From Ailanthus altissimus (taxonomy: Eukaryota > Streptophyta > Magnoliopsida > Sapindales > Simaroubaceae): a stretch of 64,000 nt of DNA. The stretch spans positions 11,190,501 through 11,254,500 of the forward strand of contig OX327705.1 in NCBI GenBank assembly GCA_946807835.1, written 5' to 3'. Below, piece by piece: positions 10,134 to 21,684 of this stretch. Each line of letters opens with the position of its first letter. Within the stretch, counting starts at the first letter, position 1. The position numbers and the translations under genes were made by a program. Under the pieces are notes generated by a model. The model did not search any database, was not told the origin of the DNA, and saw only the letters and a list, made by a program, of their open reading frames with translations.

Positions 10134-12984
10134 AAGGCTTATTGGCACAATTTATTGATGTAATGGCAGAACTGACACAGTTACCTATAATGTGAGATAT
10201 TCAACATCGCATTGATTTTATTCCTGGATCTAGCTTGCCAAATTTGCCATAATATTGTATGAGTCAAAAGGAACATAAAATCTTGAAGGAGAGGGTGGAG
10301 GAGCTGATACAAAAGTGACACATACGAGAAAGTATTAGTCCTTGTGTCATACCTATCTTGCTTACTCTAAAGAAGGATGGAAGTTGGAGGATGTTTGTGG
10401 ACAGACATGCTATCAACAAAATAACCATAAGGTGCCAGTTTCCATCCATAGATTTGAAGACTTGCTTGATTAGTTGGTGGTGCTAAATTATTCACCAAGA
10501 TAGATCTGCGGAGTGAATATAACAATATCAGAATTTGTGTGGGAGACAAAAGACAGTTTTCAAAACAAAAGATGGGTTATATGAGTGGCTAGTCATGCCA
10601 TTTGGGTTGTCTAATGTGCTAAGTATATTTATGCACCTCATGACCCACGTACTCAAACCCTTCGTATCCCACTCTATTGTTATCTATTTTGATGATATTT
10701 TGATCTATTATAAGAATGTAGAAGAGCACCTAAATTATATTAGGCAAGTCTAGTTGTATTGAGAAAGAATGAGCTATTTGTAAACTTAAAGAAATGTATT
10801 TTTAACAAACGGACTAGTGTTCCAAGGATTTGTTGTAAGTAGCGAGGGAATTCACGTGGATAAAGAAAAAGTGAAAAAGTGAAAGCTATTAGAGAATGGC
10901 CAAAACCAAAGCTATAACAATGTAAAGAGTTTCCATGGCTTAGCAACTTTTTATCGCAGGTTCATTAAAAATTTCAATACAATTGTGACACTGATGTGCA
11001 TCATAAAAGGTTCTAAATCAACTCAATAAGGTGAGCTAAGCGTAAAGGAGGTTTTAGATGGTCTAATAACAAGGGCTAAAGTCAAACAGCTTCAAAGGGC
11101 CATAAATAGTCAAATTGGAGCTATTGAAGCTTCTATGGGATTAGAAGCTTGCGATCTGAATGAAAATGAGCTAAATGTGTTTATTTGTCTTCAATTAGAG
11201 ATTGGGACGTGATTTAGAGACGTTTGGTGACGTTGGGCTTATAGAGGCAGCTGGGGGCTTTCTTTCCATGCTATTGGGTTTAATTTACTTCTTATGTTGC
11301 TATTTTTATATATTTGAGCCATTTTGAACTTGTTTAGCTTTATTTTAAATTGTTAAGTCAGATTGGGCTTATTTTGGGCTTTTAAAGTTAATTAGGTAAC
11401 ATTAGGGTTTTCCTAATTTTGTAAGCCTATATAAGGCATCTTAAAGTCTTATAGAGGCAGTTGCCTCATTCTGGAATTTCATGCACGAAAAAGAAGATCT
11501 TTTTCTCTCAAAATTTATCTTAAGTTTTCCAACTCTTGAAGATAGTTACTGACTTATCACTCTTTGATCACCAAGAGTGTGGCATCAAAACCCTAAATTT
11601 ATCCTTGTGGTGTCCATTGACTTATCAAGGCTTCTTTTTAGTTCTATCCTCCATCTTATTTTACCATATATTTGTTACAATTCAGCCTAAATACTTAAAG
11701 AAAAGACCAACAAAATCAGACAGCAACCTCATCTTAAAAATATGTTTTTGCTCTTATTCTGAATAACCCAATTTTGAAGATCAGGGCACATCAGACACCC
11801 ATTACCAATTGCTTGAAGAAAGGATGATTTCAATAAGAAGAAGCTGCTGATTGTAGCTTTCAATTGATCAAGGAGAAATTGACTACAACACTTATTCTAT
11901 CTCTACTAGATTGGCCAAAACTTTTGAGATTGAATATGATGCAAGTGGGATCGGCATAGGAGCTGTTCTTTCACAAGAAAAAAAGGCTCATTGCATTCTT
12001 TATCGAGAAGTTAAGTGAAGCAAGACAAAAGTGATCAACGTATCAGAAAAAACTCTATGCTTTGTTCTGGGCTCTTAAGACGTGGAAAGCATATCTTTTG
12101 CCTAAAGAATTCATTGTCTACTCCAACCACCAATCTCTCAAGCAATTTCAAGGGTAAAGGCATGTGGATCATATGTTGTCTAGGTAGGCAACTTATCTAG
12201 AAAGATTCAAATATGTTATTGTTCATAAATCTAGAATTACTAACCGACAAGCAGACGCTCTATGTTGTTGCACCACTCTACTTGTTACCATTTTTACTGA
12301 AGTTCCAGGTTTCGAACAACTCAATGAATTATATGTAAATGATGAAGATTTTGGTATTTTATTGACTACTTACCTAACGAAATAGCCCTTGGCTGAATAT
12401 TTGGTCTAAGATGGTATTTTTCAAGGGGAGAAATTATGTATTCTTAGGAGCTCATTACATGACAAGCTGTTAAGGACAATGCGTTCTAGGGACTTAAATG
12501 GCCGCGTGGGTAGAGACAAGACCATAGATGGTTTGGAGGAACGTTACTACTGGCCTCAATTAAAAAAGATGCGGAAAAGTTAGTGCAAAAGTGTCCAAAT
12601 TGTCAAATAAGTATGGGGCAATCACAAAACACTGGTTTGTACTTGCCTTTGCCTATTCTTAATGTACCTTCGGATGACATCTCTATGGACTTTGTGCTTG
12701 GTTTACCAAGGACCTAGAGGGGAATTGATGTCATAATTGTGATGGTCGATTGATTTTTCAAAATCTCACACCTCATTCCATGTCATAAGACAACAAATGC
12801 ATATCATGTAGCCAAACTGTTTGTTAAAGAAGTTGTTGGTTTACATGGTGTACCCCTTTATATCTTTAGATGGGGACAACAAATTCCTGGCAGCCTTTTG
12901 GCTAACTTTATCGAGATGGTTTGGGACTACATTGAAGTTTTCTAGTATAAACACATCCCCAAACCGATGGCAAAATAGAAGTGG
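10134..12984 (+). pseudogene. F1 pol, first part (RT, RNase H, integrase start)
   Basis: This is an old gypsy pol with many stops. The linker RDIQHRIDF is near 10195. RT with VMPFGLSN and [11 protein letters not shown] lies at 10535-10753, and [12 protein letters not shown] near 10940. A solo A LTR interrupts at 10992. RNase H (FEIEYDASGIGIGAVLSQ) lies near 11920, an HHCC finger region near 12500, and the first integrase Asp ([12 protein letters not shown]) near 12680. The gene is cut at 12984 by the 18-kb D element and resumes at 31085. F2 at 16130-18180 is a less damaged copy for comparison. Confidence 0.85.
10992..11793 (+). repeat. Solo family A LTR in F1, TSD GACAC (802 bp, long U5)
   Basis: TGATGTGC to GCACATCA with GACAC at 10987-10991 and 11794-11798. 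Removing it rejoins the F1 frame (TIVT / PITNCLKK). The extra U5 block (ATTCAGCCTAAATACTTAAAG...) is present. Confidence 0.95.
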
Positions 12985-13614
12985 TGATATTAACTTCACC
13001 AACGATGTGACGAAATCCAACACAAAAATATGGAATCAAAATCCAAGATCTTCAAAACGCAAGTTTGATGAGTCTTGACCCTTGACTTAGCAAGACAAGA
13101 ACCAAGGCTACCACTGAATAAAGGATGCCACACCAAGAAACCTAAGAATACTCAAGAATCAAGGTGATAAGTCTAGTGATTTGAATGCCACAAGAATAAT
13201 CTTGATAAGTTCAAATATTTTCAAGAATTTAAATCTACTTATATCAAATATAAATTCGAAATTAATATCTTGGGCCTTCCAAAGCTGTATAGATCTTTAG
13301 TTTGACTCTTCTAAAACTTCAATGAAAGTGGCTAGGTTCCCTTGAATCTTTTTTGGACTTATTTAAAATGTTTTGGGCTTATGCCAAGCTCCCATGTGTT
13401 TTCTTTTTCACTAATTTGTTGAATCGGCTCATATAATGCTTCTTTAAAACATTTGGCTCTAAGTCTTGTGATTGGCCCACTTGGAAAACATAGTGGATCA
13501 TATGATTGCTGGCCTTGAGCTCTTCTAAACCCATAAGTCTCATGAGTACTTTTACGCCCACATATGAGTTATATTTCTTGTATACGTATAGGTTGTGCAG
13601 CTTCATTTGTATCA
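12985..13614 (-). repeat. 3' LTR of the D element (630 bp, internally deleted)
   Basis: Plus strand from TGATATTAACTTCACC to CATTTGTATCA. It is about 420 bp shorter than its partner at 30029-31079, mainly lacking a segment equivalent to about 30250-30690. The LTR-encoded C-terminus is frameshifted (13379-13654). Confidence 0.85.
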
Positions 13615-13628
13615 TTCTCCCCCTCTTC
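13615..13628 (-). other. Polypurine tract of the D element
   Basis: The minus strand reads GAAGAGGGGGAGAA immediately before the LTR start TGATACAAATG. Such a tract primes plus-strand synthesis. Confidence 0.75.
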
Positions 13629-15061
13629 AAGAAGATTTGTCCACAAATATTCATTTATATCATCACCTACATCGAAAAGAGATAAGTCAAATATTAAAAC
13701 TAGCACTAACACCATACTCACTTGATAATTCAATTTTATAACCATTGTCATTGATGCGTTCTAACACTCGAAATGGCTCATCACCCTTTGGAAGGAGTTT
13801 AGAACCTCTTTGCTCAAGAAAACGGTCCTTCATCATATGCAACCAAACCTAATCTCCTGGCTCAAAGACAATCTTCTTACGTCCTTTATTGGCTTGTTCA
13901 GCATGTTGCTCCCTCTGCCATTCTATGTTTTACTTTGCTTTCTCATGAATCTGCTTAATAAAATTAACTTTCATTTTGCCATATAAGTCAACATGTTCAC
14001 TCGAAGTTATAGGAGTTAAATCCAAATGAGTCAATGGATTAAACTCATAGATAATCTTAAACGATGAAAACATAGTTACAGAATGAACACAATGATTATA
14101 AGAAAATCCAACATGCGGCAAATAATCTTCTCGTGTTTTTAAATTTTTTTGTATTATAATACGCAATAAAGTAGAAAAGTTCTATTTACTACTTCGGTTT
14201 GACCATCAGTGTATGGGTGACATGTAGTAGAGAACAACAATTTAGTTCCTAACTTTTTCCCACAAAGTCTTCTATAAGTAGCTTAAGAACTGTGCGTCCC
14301 GATTAGAAACAATAGTCCTGGGCATGCCATGTAACATAACAATCTTCTCATTGAAAAATAATTCGTGTGATGCATCATCAGTTTTATAGCATGCAATAAA
14401 ATGTACCATCTTAGAGAACCTATCAACAACAAAAACTGAGTCTCTCCCCCTCTTAGTCCTAGGTAACCTAAAATAAAATCCATAGAAACATCATTCCAAA
14501 GGAATAGGGACAAGTGTGTACAATCCACGTGGTTGATGCCTAGACTTAACTTGCCTGCAATGAATTCATCTCGCACAAATCCTCTCTACATCACAATTTA
14601 TGTGCGGCCAAAAGAAATGCTCCATATAATGCACCTAAAGGCTTTGCTACCACAAAATGACCCATCAAACCACCACCATGTGCTTCCCAAACAAGTAATT
14701 CACGCAAGGATGAATGTGGAACACAAAATGAATTTTTTCGAAACAGAAAAACATAATGTAAATAGAACATCTCACTCACACTTTTAGTGCAAATTTTAAA
14801 CAAGTCACAAAAATCAGAATACTTTGCATATAATTGCTTAATGTACTCAAATTCAAGCAATTTAGAATCAAGGGTTGAAAGCAAAGTGTACCTGTGTGAT
14901 AATGCATCGGCAACTATGTTTTCCATCAGCTTGTTAACTTGCCATTGAAGTTCTTTCGTCTCCTCAGGATTACTACTATAGGCGGGTCGGTTTGAAATTG
15001 TTACACTGGGTATAAAATTAATTTGATGTTCAATTCCTCGAATTGGCGGCAAGCCTGGAGG
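13629..15061 (-). pseudogene. D element pol, integrase end with RT deleted
   Basis: Reading leftward: the pre-RT segment [18 protein letters not shown] jumps at KLMEN straight into IVADALSHRYTLLS, the end of RNase H. The RT and most of RNase H are therefore gone. The HHCC-finger region (HGGGLMGHF) survives. Integrase core pieces ([13 protein letters not shown], 14283-14576; VGFSYNHCVHSVTMFSSF, 13930-14166) and the tail LSLFDVGDDINEYLWTNL survive in different frames. It is inactive. Confidence 0.85.
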
Positions 15062-15066
15062 CACCT

Positions 15067-15398
15067 TGATGGGGGACAGCAGCACAACAGTCCGTGTGGG
15101 TAGCCCATGTGATGAGAAACTTCCAAGAGCCTACAACTACATTTATTGGTGTGGTTAACAGTTTTATAATTAGTTTTGAAGTAATTGTGTTGTAATAAGT
15201 GCTTGTATCTAAATGCCTTAGTTGTTGGTAGTAGTTGGTAGTTAGTAGTTACAAGTTGTCATTAATTATTATAATAAATGCTAGAAATCCCAATAGGTCT
15301 CTATAAATACATGAGAGATGAGGGGGAAGCCATTCGAACTTTGTAATTTCAGAAATTAAGTATTAAGAAACTTTTCTTTTGAATTGGTATTCTACCCT
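15067..15398 (+). repeat. 5' LTR of F2, 3' end deleted
   Basis: It matches 18792-19144 of the 3' LTR and stops near GAATTGGTATTCTACC, where gag-linker sequence begins (AATGTCACCCGACGCGAG, the counterpart of minus 8560-8590 in E). A TATAAATACATGAG site lies near 15302. Confidence 0.85.
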
Positions 15399-18300
15399 AG
15401 GCACAAATTTGTCAATGTCACCCGACGCGAGCCTGAGGAGGACTATGATGAACAAGAAATAGCAGAAGAGAATCGTGACTTCGAAGTAGCTAAATATTAC
15501 GGTGAGGAAGTCGTATGCGTTGTAAGGAAATTGCTATACACTCCAAAATAACTTGTTGAGATGCAATGCAAATGCAACTTTGAAGGTAAATGCATTGTGG
15601 CTAACAAGGTGTGTAAACTTGTGATTGATAGTTGTAATTGTGAGAACCTGGTTTCACAAAGCTTTTGTGAGCATCTTAATCTTAAAACACAACCACATCC
15701 AGCCCCATAAAGCGTTGGTTGGATAAAGAAGAGACCTATAGCATGAAAATCATACAACAAGGGAAGACTATTTACCATTATCTTTAGGGAAGACTTATAA
15801 ATCTGAAGTTCTTTGTGATATTGTGGGGATGGATGCATGTCATGTGTTACTAAGCAGACCGTGGTAGTTTGACGTTGATGTAACTCATAAGGGAAGGGAC
15901 AACACCTATACCTCCACTTGGATTCACAAGTGGAAAGTTGTGGTTCCAAACTAACAAGAGAACACTTCGCCAAAATTGGAGGAGAAGACACTAGTATCCA
16001 TGGCTCTTAAGAGAATGAGTTTATGGAGGATATGAAAAGTGCCAAAACCTGTGTTTTTCTAATAGTGAAGGGAATGGAGGAACCCATGCAACCGACACCT
16101 AAGGAGTTTCAAGGCTTATTGGCAGAATTTGCTGATATAATGGCATAACTGACACAGTTGCCTCCAATGCGAGATATTCAACATCGCATTGATTTTGATC
16201 TTAGAGCTAGGTTTCCAAATCTGCCCCATTATTGTAAGAGTACAAAGAAACATGAAATTTTGAAGGAGAAGGTGGAGGAGCTACTACAAAAGGGACAAAT
16301 ATGAGAAAGTATTAGTCCTTGTGCTGTACCCGCCTTGCTTACTCTAAAGAAGGATGGAAGTTAGAGGATGTGAGTGGATAGTCGTGCCATCAACCAAATA
16401 ACCATTAGGTACTGGTTTCCCACCTCTAGACTTGAAGACTTGCTTGAACAGTTGAGTATGCTAAAGTATTCACCAAGATAGATCTGCGAAGTGGATATCA
16501 CTAAATCAAAATTCATGTGGGAGACGAAAGAAAGACAGCTTTTAAAACAAAATATGGGCTATATGAGTGGCTAGTCCTGCCATTTGGGTTGTCTAATGCG
16601 CCAAGTATATTCATGCACCTCATAACCCAAGTACTTAAACTATTTTATCCCACTTTGTTGTTGTACATTTTGATGATATTTCTATTTATAGTAAAAATGT
16701 AAAAGAGCACCTTGATCATATTAGACAAGTTCTAGTTGTACTGAGAAAGAAAGAGCTGTTTGTAAACTTAAATAAATGTGTATTTTTAACAAACAGACTA
16801 GTGTTCCTTGGATTTATTATAAGTAGTGAGGGAATTCGATTCTACGAAGAGTAGATTCGCCCCTTATGTTATGGCTCGTCTCGCACTTAGTCATGAGGAT
16901 GAAGAAAAGGTGAAAGCTATTATAGAATAGTCAAAACTGAAAACTACAATTGATGTAAGGAGTTTCCATGGCCTAGTAACTTTCTATCGCGGGTTCGTTA
17001 AAAATTTATATACCATTGTGGCACCCATTACCGATTTCTTGAAGAAAGAACGATTTCAATAGGAAGAAACTGTTGATTGTAGCTTCAAATTGATCAAGGA
17101 GAAATTGATTACAACACCTATTCTATCTCTGCTTGACTTTGCCAAAACTTTTGAGATTGAATGTGATGCAAGCGAGATTGGCATAGGAGCTATTCTTTCA
17201 CATGAAAGAAGGCCCATTGCATTCATTAGCGAGAAGTTAAGTGAAGCAAGACAAAAGTGGTCAACATATCAACAAGAACTCTATGCTGTGTTATGTGCTC
17301 TAAAGACGTGGGAGGCATATCTTTTACCTAAAGAATTCATTGTCTACTCTGACAACCAATCTCTCAAGCAATTTCGAGGGCAAAAGTATGTTGATCGTAT
17401 GTTGTCTAGTTGGGCAACTTATCTTGAAAGATTCAATTATGTCATTGTTCATAAATCTGAAATTACTAAGTGAGTGACAGACGCTCTAAGTCGTCGCGCT
17501 ACTCTACCTGTTACCATTTCTATTGAAGTTTCAGGTTTCAAACAACTCAATGAGCTACATGAGAATGATGAAGATTTTGGTGATGTATGGACTAAGTACC
17601 TAATGAAACAACCCTTGGGTGAATATTTGGTCCAAGATGGGTATTTGTTGAAAAGGAGCAGATTGTGCATTACAAGGAGCTCATTACGTGATAAGTTGCC
17701 AAGGGAAATGCATTCTAGCAACTTGAGCGGCCACGTGGGTAGAAACAAGACCATAGCTAGTTTGAATGAATGTTACTATTGGCCCCAACTTAAAAGAGAT
17801 GCTGGAAAGTTTGTGAAATGGTGTCCAACTTGTCAAACGAGCAAGAGGTAGTCACAAACAACAAGTTTGTACATGCTTTTGCCTATTCCTAATGCACCTT
17901 GGGATGACATCTCTATGGACTTTGTACTTTGTTTACCAAGGACCCAGAGGGGTAATGATGTCGTATTTATGGTGGTTGATCGATTTTTCAAAATGTCACA
18001 CTTTATTCCATGTCGTAAGACAACATATGCACATCATGTAGCCAAACTGTTCTTTAAAGAAGTTGTTTGTTTACATGGTGTACCACTTTCCATCACTTCA
18101 GATAGGGACAACAAATTCTTGGCAACTTTTCGGCTAACTTTATGGAAAAGGTTTGGGACTCCATTGAAATTTTCTAACACAACACATCCCCAAACATATG
18201 GCCAAAAAGAAGTGGTAAACTCTTATTTGGAAAATCTGATTAGATGCATTTGTGGAAACAATAAGGGACAATGGGACTTTGCTTTGGCACAAGCTGAGTT

Positions 18301-18791
18301 TGCTTACAACAACTCAGTCAATCGTTCCACCGGAAGGTGTCCTTTCTCCATTGTTTATACTTAAATTTTATGGCATGTTGTGGACCTAGTCATACTTCCT
18401 TCTATTGCAGGTTCTACTGCTACTGTATTCACTTTAGCGGATACTTATTCAAAGATATTCCAAAAGGTGCATCAATCCTTGAAGGAGAATAACCTAAAAT
18501 ACAAGGCAGCTATAGACAAGCATAAAAACATCAACTATTTGAGGTGGGTGATAATGTGATGGTACACTTACGTAAGACGAGGCTACCTGTGGGAGTTCAT
18601 GGCAAACTAAGACAGAAACGTTATGGTTCTTTTAAAGATTTGAAGAGGATCAATGATAATGCATATGTGATAGACCTACCCGATGATATGGGCATATAAA
18701 AAACTTTCAATGTAGTCGATATCTCCACCTATCATCTTGAAAGCAACCTATATGGTCACTCAAGGACGAGTTTTTTTCAAGTGGAGGAGAA
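15399..18791 (+). pseudogene. F2 gag(end)-protease-RT-RNase H-integrase
   Basis: Protease active-site region KLVIDSCNCENLVSQ near 15628 (Gly of Asp-Ser-Gly changed). RT from RDIQHRIDF (about 16170), with [19 protein letters not shown] at 16517-16600 and a frameshift through YFDD near 16670. A 60-odd-base foreign piece interrupts at about 16836-16900. From 17090 to 18364 one frame continues with in-frame stops at 17471, 17849 and 18362. It holds RNase H ([16 protein letters not shown]), the HHCC finger, integrase [20 protein letters not shown] and GQKEVVN (all three acidic residues present). The C-terminal domain and the tail FQVEEND run into the LTR. It is not functional. Confidence 0.88.
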
Positions 18792-19232
18792 TGATGTGGG
18801 ATAGCAGTACAACAGCTCATGTGGGTAGCTCATGTGATGAGAAACTTCCAAGAGCCTACAACTACATTTATTGGTGTGGTTAACAGTTTGATAATTAGTT
18901 TTGAAGTAAACTTCAACATTGGTAGTTGTTGGTAGTTTTCATTAATTGTGTTGTAATAAGTGCTGGCATCTAAATGCCTTAGTTGTTGGTATTTAGTAGT
19001 TGCAAGTTGTCATTAATTGATGAAATAAATTATAGAAATTCCAATAGGTCTCTATAAATGCATGAGAGATGAAGGGTTGCATTCAGACTTTGTAATTTTA
19101 GAAATCAAGTATTAAGAAACTTTTATTTTGAATTGGTATTGTACCATTTTAAAATTTTGTTTTGTTGAACGATATCAACAACTTTCGTCTTCATTAACGA
19201 AATCATGACCCATCAATGTTTGTCCCATGTCA
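18792..19232 (+). repeat. 3' LTR of F2 (441 bp)
   Basis: It begins TGATGTGGGATAGC after the purine tract GTGGAGGAGAA and ends TTGTCCCATGTCA. The ends form an imperfect inverted repeat, TGA-YR-TGGGAYA. The target duplication on the right fixes the end. Confidence 0.9.
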
Positions 19233-21110
19233 CACCTCCTCGAAAAAGACATCATCAAATTTCTGCAAAAGAGAAATAATGCTGCACGAAAAAGATTCGA
19301 CAAGACCGTTAGTACACAAAAGGGCCTCCTTGTACATGAATACTATATAAGGGACTGTTGTGAAATTAAAGCTCTCTTGATCTCACACTTTTTTGCAATG
19401 TAGTTTTATTTTTCCTGTTTTGCACTCACCAAGGCCACAAATCTCTCAATTTCCTCTTACCTCCTTTCATGCTTTTGCCTTTCTCTTTTTCTCTCCTCTC
19501 ATTTTCTTTTCTCTCAAGTTTGGCTTCTCTCTCTCTTTTTCTTTTTCTCTTTTCACTCGCTTTTTGCGTCTTGAGTGCAAAAGAGTAGCTGTTGGTGTAA
19601 CCATCATATGCGTGACTTACCGATCAAACTAACATAGTTATCCTAATAGAATTTGACATGCATGCATAGGTACCAAATCGCAAAGCACCTCAACCTCGTA
19701 CTTGCCAATGGAAAATGCCACCAACACTTGTTTTGTTACTTTGATTTCTTTGCAATTGTTTAGCCATTGAAGTCGGTACTGTCTTAGATATCTCAAGGTA
19801 AGAACGCCAATTGCTCTAAAATTCGATGTTGGCAACATTGGTGCAACTCCTACCATCAATTGTAACGCTACAAACTTTTTTGTTCATGAAACATCGAGTA
19901 TGGAACAAGTTCTCCCACTGTTTATTTTCTTATTTCTTGACTTGTGCGCTAAGATCTTGTCTTGCCACCAATGATTCTCCTTCTACCATATATTGTCCGA
20001 CATAGTCGTCTTCAATTGGTGGCATGTCATCTACTTCATCTTTTTGCTCATCTTTTGACTCAATCTCCCTTGGATCATTGATCATCATCACCCTTTTGTT
20101 TGAACATTGGCTAGCTATATGTCCCTGCTTTGGCATTTGAAGCACTTAATGTCACGGTTTCTAGGTGTTGTAGATTCAATTTTACCTAGTTTCAACGTCG
20201 CAACTCGTTTGGCATATTTAGATGGCTCGGAGTTAGGCTTAGTTGATGGAACTTCATCTCTTTTAGGGACTGGTCTCCATGCATTTGTGGCAACTGTGCT
20301 TGATCCCCTTCTAACTTTGTTCCTTCAGTTCAATTGCTGCTAAACGTTGATGTCCTAGTACACTATATCCGTCAACTCTACATAATGCTGCATCTCCACA
20401 ACATCCGCTATCTCTTAGTTTAAGACCTAGTCATAATGGCTCTCTCTCCTCCTGTACATTCGCTTGGATCATAGCAACCTCCATCTCTTTGTAGTATTCA
20501 TCCATGCTTTTAGATCCTTAAGTTAGATGTTGCAACTTATTATACAACTCCTGATAGTAGTAGCTAGGAATTAAGTTTTTTCTCATGATGGCCTTCATCT
20601 CGTTCCATGTCTTAACGGGTCATTCGTGAATTCTCCTTCTTTCTTTCACCAATTGATCCACAAAACAATAGCATAGTTATTGAATTCAATTGCAATCAGT
20701 TTAAAAGTTTTGGCCTTGGAGTAGTTGTAACAATCGAAGATCATCTCTATCTTCATCTCCAATTCCAGATACACCTCAAAGCCATTTTTACTACCTTGGA
20801 AGGGTAGAATCTTCACTTAAGCTTCCCAAGCCGTTATCCCGCTTAGGTCTTCCCATCTTAGAGCTTATATCTCCATATCCACGCCCAAATCTGATCTGGT
20901 TCATTGGTGGTTCATCTAGCTCATTAAACTCCTCTTCATCTTCAACATCTCCCCATTTTATCCTTGGTTGCATTCGCCTAGGTGGTTGCCTAATGGGAGC
21001 ATTTTGATGTTGCCCCCTATTTTCTAACCTATCTATCCTCCCATGAATTTGCTCCAATTCGGTCCTCATTATCTGCATCATCTCGCCTAACAATGCCTAC
21101 AGCTGTAGAT
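19233..21110 (-). pseudogene. D element gag-protease part
   Basis: Minus strand from right to left. The gag N-terminal region (LGEMMQIMRTELEQIHGRID, 20791-21093) is followed by weak gag core and a knuckle remnant KQGHIASQCSNKRV (20100-20145, first Cys pair lost). An acidic linker and protease C-terminal half (LRQYRLQWLNNCKEIKVTKQ to HACQILLG, 19638-19859) come next, then a Lys/Glu-rich spacer (about 19400-19570) and the start of the RT linker (KFDDVF, about 19250). It contains many stops. The open frame on the opposite strand at 19393-19632 is only the shadow of the charged spacer. Confidence 0.8.
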
Positions 21111-21422
21111 TAGGATTGGTTGATTGTTATACCTCTTCAGTTGAGTTTTCTTCTTGATTGTGTAACATGTTTAGAATCTGTGAAAACACGGTTAAGGCCT
21201 TACAAGCACTCCCTAACATGTTTCACTTAAGAAACTTAACTCAATATTGTGTTTAGCACTCAAACGACTTTTACCCTCTTATGTTCTCACCACTTTTGCC
21301 TCTCTACACTCACGTGTCTTCTTTTCACCCTTAATGGAGGAAGACATTATACTAGGGTTCTTACTTCAATATAAACAACGGGTCGCGGTTTCATACAAAT
21401 CTATTTCTAGACAATCTTGGAG
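21111..21422 (-). other. Leader of the D element, with a segment seen inverted elsewhere
   Basis: No coding is seen. 21240-21320 resembles the untranslated leader of J (27660-27800). 21345-21422 reappears inverted at 28075-28162 (CCGCGACCCGTT core). The exact left edge of J is unclear here. Confidence 0.45.
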
Positions 21423-21684
21423 TGGATCAAGAAGGACTCCTATAATTGCATCCACTTTGTGATCTGAGAAATTTCTTCTAGATTATTCCAAAGCTTGAAT
21501 CATGGAAACCCAACTTTGTGGAACATGTAGAATATCTTCCTTGCACCCCCATGAATTAATCTCTGCCCAAATATTTTGAATTTGACCATTGAGAGTTTCC
21601 TTGAACCTTTTAACTCGAGCTCTTGTAACCGGACCAACTGGAACTTGAATAGATTATGCATTCCATTTGTTAGTCGTGCCCTCA
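21423..21684 (-). repeat. 3' LTR of J, partial
   Basis: The minus strand begins TGAGGGCACGACTAAC after the tract AAGAAGAGGGGAATAA. It encodes GPVTRARVK (21609-21635) followed by RFKETLNGQIQNIWAEI, the LTR-embedded Pol C-terminus. It matches 28636-28865 plus 29645-29671 of the other J LTR. The left edge is uncertain. Confidence 0.65.

Larger units (their letters stand above)
15067..19232 (+). mobile_element. F2 gypsy element, TSD CACCT (4166 bp)
   Basis: It is inserted in the protease-RT linker of the D element, with CACCT at 15062-15066 and 19233-19237. The ends are TGATGGGGGACAGC and TGTCCCATGTCA. The 5' LTR is cut short at about 15398, where it runs directly into gag-protease sequence, so the primer site and gag start were deleted. 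The pol is the best preserved of the F copies. Confidence 0.92.

Noticed and set aside
12985..13614. A separate solo D LTR
   Set aside because: Its left flank AGTGG has its partner only after the LTR at 31079, and a polypurine tract and pol follow on its internal side, so it is the 3' LTR of the large element.
19393..19632. Phe/Ser-rich open frame on the plus strand (also 25059-25262 and 36071-36253)
   Set aside because: Each is the antisense shadow of a Lys/Glu-rich spacer between protease and RT of reverse elements.
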